A stretch of DNA of 64,000 nt, from the NCBI GenBank assembly GCA_017427685.1, contig JAFRSH010000052.1, positions 1 through 64,000 on the forward strand. The letters are read 5' to 3'. The position numbers and the translations under genes are program-made. Positions 24,906 to 31,743 of this stretch are shown here, piece after piece; position 1 is the stretch's first letter; each line of letters starts with the position of its first letter. Below the pieces are notes generated by a model that was given only the letters and a program-made list of their open reading frames with translations, did not search any database and was not told where the DNA came from. This DNA comes from Lachnospiraceae bacterium. GTDB lineage: Bacteria; Bacillota; Clostridia; Lachnospirales; Lachnospiraceae.

Positions 24906-25430
24906 ATGGAACACAATATCACTGCACCGGTAATCAGAGAAGCAACAGCGGATGACGCGGAGGAAATGATCTCATATTTGAACATCGTCGGGGGCGAATC
25001 CGATAATCTCATGCATGGGGCTGACGGGTTTAAAGTACCGATCGAGGGCGTAAAACGACGTATTCAGGCTTTTCATGACGCAGATAACTGTGTTATTTTG
25101 ATTGCTGTGGAAGATGGGAAGATCATAGCCCGGGCAGAGCTCGACGGCTATCCTTTTGCAAGATTACATCACAATGCCAAGCTCTCAATTTCGGTCAGAA
25201 AAGATCATTGGAACATGAAGATCGGCACAATTCTGATGACAGAGATCATTGAACGCGCGAAAAAAATGAATCTGCATAATATTGAGCTGGAAGTAATTGC
25301 TGACAATAAGGCGGCCATTGCGCTTTACCATAAAATGGGATTCTCAGATGTCGGAGTCTACAAAAACTGGTGGTTTGTGAACGATGTATACAGCGACGCG
25401 ATCGTTATGCAGAAATGTTTGGATGACTGA
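24906..25430 (+). CDS. GNAT family N-acetyltransferase
   Basis: A 174-residue acetyl-CoA-dependent acyltransferase. The acetyl-CoA-binding segment is ISVRKDHWNMKIGTILMTEIIERAKKM (R/Q-xx-G-x-G/A variant, with KIG in place of the consensus), followed by LEVIADNKAAIALYHKMGFSDVGVYKNWW. It opens with VIREATADDAEEM, the usual first strand. Acceptor substrate unknown; the closest general resemblance is to RimI-like or small-molecule (antibiotic or polyamine) acetyltransferases. AAAGGAGCAAGATC is the ribosome site. It lies 30 bases after the DUF3795-type gene. Confidence 0.85.
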   Translation: MEHNITAPVIREATADDAEEMISYLNIVGGESDNLMHGADGFKVPIEGVKRRIQAFHDADNCVILIAVEDGKIIARAELDGYPFARLHHNAKLSISVRKDHWNMKIGTILMTEIIERAKKMNLHNIELEVIADNKAAIALYHKMGFSDVGVYKNWWFVNDVYSDAIVMQKCLDD

Positions 25431-25496
25431 TGATCAGTAGGGTATGAAAAAATATAGTTTTTGTTAATTTGAGACAGGTTTAAAGGAACGACAATC

Positions 25497-26438
25497 ATGG
25501 ATGAAAGATCACTGCAAGATATACTGACGGAAAAATATGAAATAGAATCTCCTTCTTTGGAATTTTTAAGGGAAGGCGGTAGCCATACATATGCTGTGAA
25601 CGGTAAGAATAAATATCTGCTTAAGGTCATTGGCCCTGCTTTCTCAGATACTGCAAGGCAGTCGGTCTCTATTATGAGATATCTTGAAGGAAATGGATTC
25701 CCGGTGCCTAAAACGATACTGACAAAGAGCGGAGAAGCCGTTTTTGAAACGGAAGTTGAGGGTGAGAAGAATCTGATAGTGCTCATGGGATTCATCGATG
25801 GTGATGAGCCGGAACTTGAAAACTGTGCATCCGAAGTCGGAGGGCTGGTGGGAAGGTTTCATCAATTGATGGAGAAGTATCCTGAAGAAGCTATATCAAA
25901 GGGTAAAGAATTCTTCATCGGACGATATCTGGAGTTCCTTCGTAAAAAGAATTACCCGCGTATTGCTGAGTATGAAGAATTGGGAGAACGACTCTGGGAT
26001 AAAGTTAAGAATCTTCCTCAGGGTAAGTGTCACGGAGACCTTCACAGAGGAAATCTGTTGCAAAATAGTGACGGACAGATTTCCCTTGTGGACTTTGACA
26101 CCGTTTGCCGTGCCCCGTTCATGTTTGATGTAATGGTCATGTGTGACATGACGGATTACTTTAATCTAAAGCAGGAAGATATTAAACTGACCAAAGAAGT
26201 ATACCGGAAGTTTCTTTCCGGATATTTGGAATATCATGCGCTCAGTCGTGAAGAAATACTTTCTTTTCCGTACTGGGTTGCAATCAGACATTTTCAGCTT
26301 CAGGCCACGATACTTGAGATATATGGTATCGACTGCATAGATGAAGGTTTTATCGACGGACAGCTTTGGTGGCTTAATAAGTGGCAGGAATCAATGGCAG
26401 ATTTCGCGGATGATGAAATAACAAATTGTAGCGGGTGA
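25497..26438 (+). CDS. APH-family phosphotransferase (choline/aminoglycoside kinase-like)
   Basis: A 313-residue kinase of the APH/ChoK superfamily. The ATP-binding N lobe ends with KYLLKVIGP (Lys) and the catalytic loop is CHGDLHRGNLLQNSDGQISLVDFDTVCRAPFMFD, containing the catalytic Asp and the DFD metal ligand. Members phosphorylate choline, homoserine, fructosamines or aminoglycosides; the true substrate cannot be read. Its last two codons and stop overlap the duplicated 65-bp block at 26432-26496, indicating a recombination junction at its 3' end. Lower GC than the flanking housekeeping genes suggests acquisition. Confidence 0.85.
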   Translation: MDERSLQDILTEKYEIESPSLEFLREGGSHTYAVNGKNKYLLKVIGPAFSDTARQSVSIMRYLEGNGFPVPKTILTKSGEAVFETEVEGEKNLIVLMGFIDGDEPELENCASEVGGLVGRFHQLMEKYPEEAISKGKEFFIGRYLEFLRKKNYPRIAEYEELGERLWDKVKNLPQGKCHGDLHRGNLLQNSDGQISLVDFDTVCRAPFMFDVMVMCDMTDYFNLKQEDIKLTKEVYRKFLSGYLEYHALSREEILSFPYWVAIRHFQLQATILEIYGIDCIDEGFIDGQLWWLNKWQESMADFADDEITNCSG

Positions 26439-26496
26439 TGATCATGTTATGCTCTGCCTTGAGATTGTCGGTATTCATATTGATGAAGATCATATG
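26432..26496 (+). pseudogene. 65-bp fragment of a flavin reductase gene (duplication scar)
   Basis: Bases 26432-26496 match 27814-27878, inside the intact flavin reductase gene, at 63 of 65 positions. The fragment encodes the DDHVMLCLE(I/V)VGIHIDEDHM segment but is cut off on both sides. It supplies the stop codon of the upstream kinase gene and ends shortly before the nucleotidyltransferase gene. Most simply, a former copy of the reductase was largely deleted or replaced by insertion of neighbouring genes. Confidence 0.85.
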
Positions 26497-26532
26497 TTTA
26501 TTATTCTATATATTTAAGATTGGAGACTAGAA

Positions 26533-27324
26533 ATGGGTAAGATTTTTAATGTAGAAGACAGACAAAATACATTGGATTACATTCTTTCGTCTGCCGACGA
26601 GTGTTCTAAGATAGTATCGTTAGTTCAGGTTGGCTCCGGAGCCGAAGGATTTCACGATGAGAAATCCGACCTGGATTTTGTTGTGGCATATGATTCCAAC
26701 GATTCACAGACCTATGTTATGGAATATATGCATCGGAAGATTACCGAGAAATATAACCTTTTGTTCTTCACACAGTCTGAAGAAAGACATCTTCAGGTAT
26801 ATGTTTTGGACAATCTTTTGGAAATAGATATCGGTTTTGGCTGTTATGAACATGCAGCGGCTTTAAAACCTGCATTTAAGGTTCTCTTTGATAATTCCGG
26901 AATGGTTGAATCGAAAATGGTTAAGTCCCGAGAGGGTATGGATGAACGCATATATGGTGACAAGCAAAAGAAAGACCTTGAAACAGCCTGTAATTATGTC
27001 TGGACGCACTTGATGCATGCGGCAGTTGCTATCTATCGAAACAACTATTTCCGTGTGGTAGGTGAACTTGAATTTGTCAGAAAGATATATATTGATCTTG
27101 TCGGAGACCGATACAAGCTTGAGAGTACTGTGAACCGTGAGATAGATAAGTTGCCTGATTTTGAAAAAGAAGCTATCAAGAGTACTTTTGTTTTCGGTGA
27201 GAGCAGGGAGATATTATGGACCGGTCTAATTAATCTGACGAACTTGGTATATAAGGAATTGGAAGGAAACAGTGTGCCGATATCTAAGGAAATGCTTTTT
27301 GAGTATTATGAGGAACTCAAATAA
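26533..27324 (+). CDS. Nucleotidyltransferase-domain protein
   Basis: A 263-residue protein with the minimal nucleotidyltransferase motif LVQVGSGAEGFHDEKSDLDFVVAYD (GSxAxG...DxD) at about 31-55 and a third acidic residue in LLEIDIGFGCYEH near 95. The rest is helical, as in aminoglycoside or lincosamide adenylyltransferases (ANT type). The real target cannot be told. It lies between the duplicated flavin reductase fragment and the intact reductase gene, in the low-GC accessory segment. TTGGAGACTAGAA precedes the ATG. Confidence 0.82.
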   Translation: MGKIFNVEDRQNTLDYILSSADECSKIVSLVQVGSGAEGFHDEKSDLDFVVAYDSNDSQTYVMEYMHRKITEKYNLLFFTQSEERHLQVYVLDNLLEIDIGFGCYEHAAALKPAFKVLFDNSGMVESKMVKSREGMDERIYGDKQKKDLETACNYVWTHLMHAAVAIYRNNYFRVVGELEFVRKIYIDLVGDRYKLESTVNREIDKLPDFEKEAIKSTFVFGESREILWTGLINLTNLVYKELEGNSVPISKEMLFEYYEELK

Positions 27325-27347
27325 AATTATGAGAAAGGAGTAAGAAT

Positions 27348-28007
27348 ATGAAATATCAATACAAAGATATGCCTGAAAGCTTGAAAGGAACATACGGAGA
27401 TTTTTCCAGAAATTTTGGTTTCTCATGGAAGGAATTCGTGGCGACTGTTCCGTCTCCGATGTTTCTTGTTACCACATACAAGTCCAATGGTATGCCTAAT
27501 GCCTGCATGCAGTCGTGGGCAACATTTACGAGTGCCGATCGTGGTAACGGATTCTATGCTGTCCTGGCCAGCGTAAATAAAAACGGACACCTGTACAAAA
27601 GCGTGAACGAGACAAAAGAAGCCGTTATCAATTTTATGTCTGAAGAGTACCATGCTGCGTGCATGGCATCGATTAAGAACAATCAGTTTGAAGCAGATGA
27701 GATCACTGCTTCCGGCCTGACTGTCGAAAAGGCGTCATGGGTTAATGCTCCTATGGTTTCGGAATGTTTTATGAACCTTGAATGCAAGTACGTCTGGGAA
27801 AAGGAGATCGTACCGGGTGATGATCATGTTATGCTCTGCCTTGAGGTAGTCGGTATTCATATTGATGAAGATCATATGGCCGATCGAACCGGAGAAAACG
27901 GAATTCTTTACAATATTCACTATCAGATGAATCCTGAAATGGTTACAAAGAAAAATCATGATTATGCTGCAGTTCTTAAAAAGAAGATAGATGTTATGGA
28001 GTACTAA
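27348..28007 (+). CDS. Flavin reductase / FMN-binding split-barrel protein (flavoredoxin-like)
   Basis: A 219-residue member of the flavin reductase-like family. Segments ATVPSPMFLVTTYKSNGMPNACMQSWATFT and FYAVLASVNKNGHLYKSVNETKEAVINFMSEEYH are the FMN-binding split-barrel strands; EADEITASGLTVEKASWVNAPMVSECFMNLEC is the usual later block. It probably binds FMN non-covalently and reduces flavin or serves as an electron carrier in an anaerobe. GAGAAAGGAGTAAGA precedes the ATG. A 65-bp piece of it is repeated at 26432-26496. Confidence 0.87.
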   Translation: MKYQYKDMPESLKGTYGDFSRNFGFSWKEFVATVPSPMFLVTTYKSNGMPNACMQSWATFTSADRGNGFYAVLASVNKNGHLYKSVNETKEAVINFMSEEYHAACMASIKNNQFEADEITASGLTVEKASWVNAPMVSECFMNLECKYVWEKEIVPGDDHVMLCLEVVGIHIDEDHMADRTGENGILYNIHYQMNPEMVTKKNHDYAAVLKKKIDVMEY

Positions 28008-28151
28008 TACAGTTAATACAAATGCATTCTGTAGAAGCAGGGTGCTTTTATTAACATCTGGTGATTGAGGAAACATTGCAAAAATCGTAATGTTCCATAA
28101 TGTTGTGGTTGAAAACAAATATAGCAAATTCTTGCCAAAGATAGTTTATTT

Positions 28152-28388
28152 GTGAGTTTGCAATGTTTTAGAAATGTTCTGCAATGTTCCGCAATGTATG
28201 ATATGTTTATGGAAGAACAACCTGGAGGTAGGAAGGTGAAGATAACAGAAATATATAATGACGTGATCAATGAAAACGTGGATTATGAGTTTATCAATCC
28301 TTTATTAGCGGACGGTATCGTAATAAGAGAAGGAAATGTCAAGTCGCCGAAATCGGTTATTAAACTCTCCACAAAAAGAAAAGAATAA
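28152..28388 (+). pseudogene. Decayed C-terminal fragment of a putative DNA-binding/ATP-binding protein
   Basis: A 78-codon open frame (or 50 codons from a GTG at 28236 with GGAGGTAGG ahead) ends YEFINPLLADGIVIREGNVKSPKSVIKLSTK. That ending is like the last winged-helix turn of AlbA_2-type ATP-binding regulators, where a domain predicting a DNA-contact wing ends the chain. The rest of such a gene is missing, and the bases before it contain repeated AATGTT/GCAATGTT words and a stop in frame at 28122. I read this as gene decay rather than a functional small protein, but the GTG start with a good ribosome site leaves that open. Confidence 0.35.
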
Positions 28389-28411
28389 AAAGATTATGTT
28401 TGGAGGTAAAA

Positions 28412-28873
28412 ATGCCGATAAAAGTTTTATTCGTCTGCCACGGCAATATCTGCCGCAGTACGATGGCGGAAAGCGTGTTTACGCATATGGTCCGCGAGAG
28501 GGGTATCGACCGCGATTTTGAGATCGCTTCGGCGGCGACAAGCACGGAAGAGATCGGGAACACGCCCCACTACGGAACGGTTGACAAGCTCAGGAGAGAG
28601 GGCATTCCGCTTGTTCCGCACAGAGCTGTGCAGATGCGCAGAAGCGATTATGACGCCTATGATTACATCATCGGCATGGACAGCTACAATATCAGGAATA
28701 TGGGCAGGATATGCGGCGGAGATCCGTACGGAAAGTTTTATCGCATGCTCGAATTCGTCGGCTCGCAGAGGGATGTTGCCGATCCCTGGTACACGGGGGA
28801 TTTCGATACGACATACAGGGATATTGTGGAAGGACTTGAGGGGTTCTTAAAATATTTGGGTTATGAAAACTGA
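28412..28873 (+). CDS. Low-molecular-weight protein-tyrosine phosphatase
   Basis: A 153-residue phosphatase. The P-loop VCHGNICRST (Cys nucleophile and Arg) is at about 8-17 and the DP loop ..VADPWYTGDFDTTYRDI supplies the general acid. The start is the ATG at 28412, with GGAGG eight bases ahead; an in-frame TTG at 28400 is less likely. Family members dephosphorylate protein tyrosines, often in polysaccharide export systems; none is near here. It overlaps the S4-protein gene by 11 bases, so the two are co-translated. Confidence 0.93.
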   Translation: MPIKVLFVCHGNICRSTMAESVFTHMVRERGIDRDFEIASAATSTEEIGNTPHYGTVDKLRREGIPLVPHRAVQMRRSDYDAYDYIIGMDSYNIRNMGRICGGDPYGKFYRMLEFVGSQRDVADPWYTGDFDTTYRDIVEGLEGFLKYLGYEN

Positions 28874-29609
28874 GCTGAAAAGACTTACCGAACTGGCTGA
28901 CAGAAGCTATAACAGCGGCCAGTTCACCTTCACGGATTTTATGTCCGTCGCGGAGCTTGCCGTTTATTACGAGAACGAAGCCGCATTCAGATTCACCTGC
29001 CCCAAATTGTTCGGAGGCTGTGATCTGTCTGAGAGAATGATGATCCGTTTCGGCAGCGAGGAAGAGCTTGGATTCTCACAGGATTTCCCGATCAGGACGC
29101 TTCTTATCAAGCCGCTGGCAAGTAAATTCGCCGACGATCTGAATCATCGCGACTTCCTGGGAGCGCTCATGAACCTCGGGATCAAAAGAGAGATGCTCGG
29201 TGACATCTTTGTGAAAGACAAGGAAGCATGCGTGTTCTGCAAGGACAGCATCGCGGATTTCATCATTGACAACCTGACCAGAGTCAAGCACACATCGGTG
29301 AAGGTTGAAGTCACGGACGAAACGGAGGAACTGACCTCACCCGATCTTGAGGACAAGGTGATACAGGTTTCTTCGCAGAGGATCGACGCCGTCATCGCCA
29401 AGGTGTACAACCTTTCGAGACAGGAAGCGCTTTCGCTCTTCCCTGAAGGGCTTGTCTATCTTAACGGGCGGAACTGTACCGAGAACGCCCGCACCCTGCG
29501 CCCCGGCGATGTGATATCCGTCAGGGGAAAAGGTAAGTTTGAGTATTCGGAAGAAATGGGTCTCAGTAAGAAAGGCAAGCTTAATTGCAGAGTCAGCATT
29601 TACAGGTGA
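28863..29609 (+). CDS. S4-domain RNA-binding protein (YlmH-like)
   Basis: A 248-residue protein matching the YlmH family: an N-terminal domain (about 20-105, SGQFTFTDFMSVAELAVYYENE ...), a middle part with KREMLGDIFVKDKEACVFCKDSIADFI, and a C-terminal S4 RNA-binding domain (about 168-235, SSQRIDAVIAKVYNLSRQEALSLFPEGLVYLNGRNCTEN ... RPGDVISVRGKGKF). In other Firmicutes YlmH lies in the dcw/division cluster and helps rescue stalled ribosomes; here it is instead coupled to a phosphatase gene. The gene overlaps that neighbour by 11 bases. Confidence 0.88.
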   Translation: MKTELKRLTELADRSYNSGQFTFTDFMSVAELAVYYENEAAFRFTCPKLFGGCDLSERMMIRFGSEEELGFSQDFPIRTLLIKPLASKFADDLNHRDFLGALMNLGIKREMLGDIFVKDKEACVFCKDSIADFIIDNLTRVKHTSVKVEVTDETEELTSPDLEDKVIQVSSQRIDAVIAKVYNLSRQEALSLFPEGLVYLNGRNCTENARTLRPGDVISVRGKGKFEYSEEMGLSKKGKLNCRVSIYR

Positions 29610-29627
29610 TCGATGAAATGCTTGACA

Positions 29628-31175
29628 TCAGGAAAGATCCTGTTGTTCAAGCAGAGGCTTCATCATATAAAGTGAGCCGGTGACAACCACTCCCGCAAGA
29701 GGTTCCGGGGTGTGAGCACCCGGTTCCTTTTTGTCTTGGGAGGCAATTACCTCTTTCTTCGCCTGCTTGAGAGCCTCGACCACGGAATCCGACACAACAC
29801 CCGGCACACCGTAACCCTCAAAGATCCTGACGATCTCCGCGGGTTCGAGACTTCTGGGGTTATCGGGGCGCACCGCGATAACCTTTCCCGCGTACGGGGC
29901 AAGCGTTCTGTACATATCCTTGTAATCCTTGTCGGCCATGACACCCGTGATAACAAGAAATTTACGTTTTAAACTGTTTCCCTGACAAATTTGGGTATTA
30001 TCAAGGTCACTGTCTGATGTTTGTAAATCGGAAGAATGCTCGTCTTGTGATGTCATATTTGACAATATGTATTCAAGACTCTGGCACAGAGCACTCATAC
30101 ACTGCGGGTTATGTGCCCCGTCGAGGATGACCGGCGGGTCGGTGCTCATAAGCGTCAGTCTTGCGGGCCATACCGTGCCGGCAAGTCCCCGGCGGAGAGC
30201 TTCGTCACTGATCATAATGCGATCATTGAGAGCCTTGACCGCTTCGATCACGACAGCGGCATTAAGCGCCTGGTGAGCGCCCATAAGCGACAGCCTGAGT
30301 TTTGGTGAACCGTCGTACGTGACGCTGTCGCCCTCGAGAATGCCGGTATGCACGATCCTGAGTTTCGCGGGATCCGCAACGCTTATGCTGCACGCCTCTT
30401 TGACGCACGTCTCCCTGATGACGTTCAGAGCTTCTTCGTCCGAAGGGTAGGCGATAACACTGCAACCCTTCTTTATGATACCTGCCTTGGCAGCGGCGAT
30501 CGAAGCGATATCGGGACCCAGAAGCTCGGTGTGGTCGAGACCGATCCTTGTGATGATCGCTACCTCGGGGGAGGGGATGACGTTTGTCGAATCGTCCTTA
30601 CCGCCTAGTCCGCACTCGAGGATCGCGAAGTCGCAACTCCTGCGGGCAAAGAAGTCGATCGCCATCGCCGTGTAGTACTCAAAGGCGGTGGGTCGAAGAG
30701 CGGAGGAGCAGTCTTGTGAAGCATCCACAGTATCAAGAACGGCGGTCGCAGCGCGAACACGCTCGACTTCTTCGACAAATTCCTCTTCGGTTGCAGCTAC
30801 AGGGTTATAATTGTGTGCAAGGGCATTGTCTTTTCCGTCAGTACATATATTTTCCCCCCATGTGTTATTGTTAGGGGTTTCACGGCTTGATTCTATATGA
30901 TCGGATGGTATGGGGTCAGATACACTCAGGTACTCGCACGGTGATACGAGGCAGGGAGAGTTGAAGCATCCGACTCTGTAACCGGCAGCGGTGAGGACGC
31001 AAGCGAGCATGCGCGATACAGAACCCTTACCGTTCGTGCCTGCGATATGTATGAACCTGAGGGAGTCCTGCGGATTTCCGAGCGCGTCAAGAAGGGCACG
31101 GATCCTTTCGAGTCCGTACACGGAGCCCGGTGCTGCGGCTGTACTGATAAAGTCTAAAGCTTCCTTATATGTCAT
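29628..31175 (-). CDS. folC: Folylpolyglutamate / dihydrofolate synthase FolC
   Basis: A 515-residue Mur-ligase-family enzyme adding glutamate to folates. Motifs: IHIAGTNGKGSVSRMLACVL (P-loop, about 42-61), VGCFNSPCLVSPCEYL, FEYYTAMAIDFFARRSCDFAILECGLGG, ITRIGLDHTELLG, and VILDGAHNPQCMSAL. It is about 80 residues longer than usual because of two low-complexity insertions: around 85-140 (SESSRETPNNNTWG.. type, Asn/Ser-rich) and around 370-400 (Asp/Ser-rich). Both lie in loops, so the fold should survive. Convergent with the S4-protein gene. Confidence 0.92.
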   Translation of the reverse strand: MTYKEALDFISTAAAPGSVYGLERIRALLDALGNPQDSLRFIHIAGTNGKGSVSRMLACVLTAAGYRVGCFNSPCLVSPCEYLSVSDPIPSDHIESSRETPNNNTWGENICTDGKDNALAHNYNPVAATEEEFVEEVERVRAATAVLDTVDASQDCSSALRPTAFEYYTAMAIDFFARRSCDFAILECGLGGKDDSTNVIPSPEVAIITRIGLDHTELLGPDIASIAAAKAGIIKKGCSVIAYPSDEEALNVIRETCVKEACSISVADPAKLRIVHTGILEGDSVTYDGSPKLRLSLMGAHQALNAAVVIEAVKALNDRIMISDEALRRGLAGTVWPARLTLMSTDPPVILDGAHNPQCMSALCQSLEYILSNMTSQDEHSSDLQTSDSDLDNTQICQGNSLKRKFLVITGVMADKDYKDMYRTLAPYAGKVIAVRPDNPRSLEPAEIVRIFEGYGVPGVVSDSVVEALKQAKKEVIASQDKKEPGAHTPEPLAGVVVTGSLYMMKPLLEQQDLS

Positions 31176-31502
31176 GTATTTCTCCGTTCAAAATGACTTT
31201 GTGATAATAAACATGTTATTCCTTATATTCTACGAGTTCCTCCGCCTTATATCTTACAAAACAAGAGTGTCCCCTCATTACTCGAAACAGTGTGAATATG
31301 TATCTGTTTTCGGAACTTTCCGGAACAGAAGAACTGCGTGTTTAGATTACTACCGGGGAAAGAATGCGTCAACACTTCCATGCGATGTGACTCACATGGA
31401 ATAGGACGTACGACCCGAAAATGACCAAACATAGGCTAAAATACCATCATCTCATAAATAATTGTGGCATTTACCACGGGAGTATGGTAGTATAGGGAGT
31501 TG
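31176..31502. other. Intergenic segment with no supported gene
   Basis: About 330 bases between folC and the structured pnp leader. Only short, unsupported ORFs are present. A possible promoter for the leader lies near 31461-31495 (TTGTGG or TTTACC -35 elements before TATAGG), with the small hairpin GTGG-CATTTA-CCAC, but the match is weak. Confidence 0.4.
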
Positions 31503-31657
31503 CGAGGACCATTTCCGAGACTTCTGAAAAGCGCAGATGCGCAGTGGGTAAGGCACGGCCGACCACATAAGCGTGTGGGCAGATGAGCGTTCCGCATCGC
31601 AGGAGTGAGCGGCGGAGTGGCATGTATCCGCGTTTCTCAGTGGTTTCGGGATCTTCG
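31503..31657 (+). ncRNA. Structured RNA: rod-shaped fold in the pnp leader
   Basis: A 155-base segment folds by eye into a long interrupted rod: CGAGGA (31503-31508) with TCTTCG (31652-31657); CCGA (31515-31518) with TCGG (31646-31649); CTGA-AAA-GCG (31524-31533) with CGC-G-TTT-C-TCAG (31629-31640). At the tip lie CCACA-TAAGCG-TGTGG (31563-31578) and TCCGC-AT-CGC...GCG-GCGGA (31591-31616). The rod with multi-hairpin tip recalls regulatory RNAs such as 6S-type RNAs, but I see no known family signature. It could be a free sRNA or part of the pnp mRNA leader. Confidence 0.5.
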
Positions 31658-31674
31658 TGAAATTAATTATATAA

Positions 31675-31740
31675 CCTACTGCTTCGTTGAAGTGTAGGTC
31701 GAGGAATCGCAGTCTGTAAAACAAGACTGCAAATAGGAGG
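31675..31740 (+). promoter_or_regulatory. Structured leader motif, copy A (pnp)
   Basis: Copy A of the three-copy RNA motif. First hairpin CCTAC-TG-CTTC-GTT-GAAG-T-GTAGG (31675-31698), core TCGAGGAATC, then second hairpin GCAGTCT-GTAAAACA-AGACTGC (31709-31730) and AAATAGGAGG, the pnp ribosome site. ACTGC at 31678-31682 can also pair with GCAGT at 31709-31713, the alternative pairing shared with copies B and C. See copies at 58353 and 47651. Confidence 0.6.
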
Positions 31741-31743
31741 TAC

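Noticed and set aside
30067..30276. Plus-strand ORFs inside folC and many others opposite pnp, ftsK and metE
   Set aside because: They follow the codon pattern of the real gene on the other strand and have no ribosome sites or family motifs.
31503..31657. tRNA, tmRNA, SRP RNA or RNase P in the pnp leader
   Set aside because: No acceptor/T-loop GTTCGA, no SRP tip, and no RNase P core bases could be found by eye.
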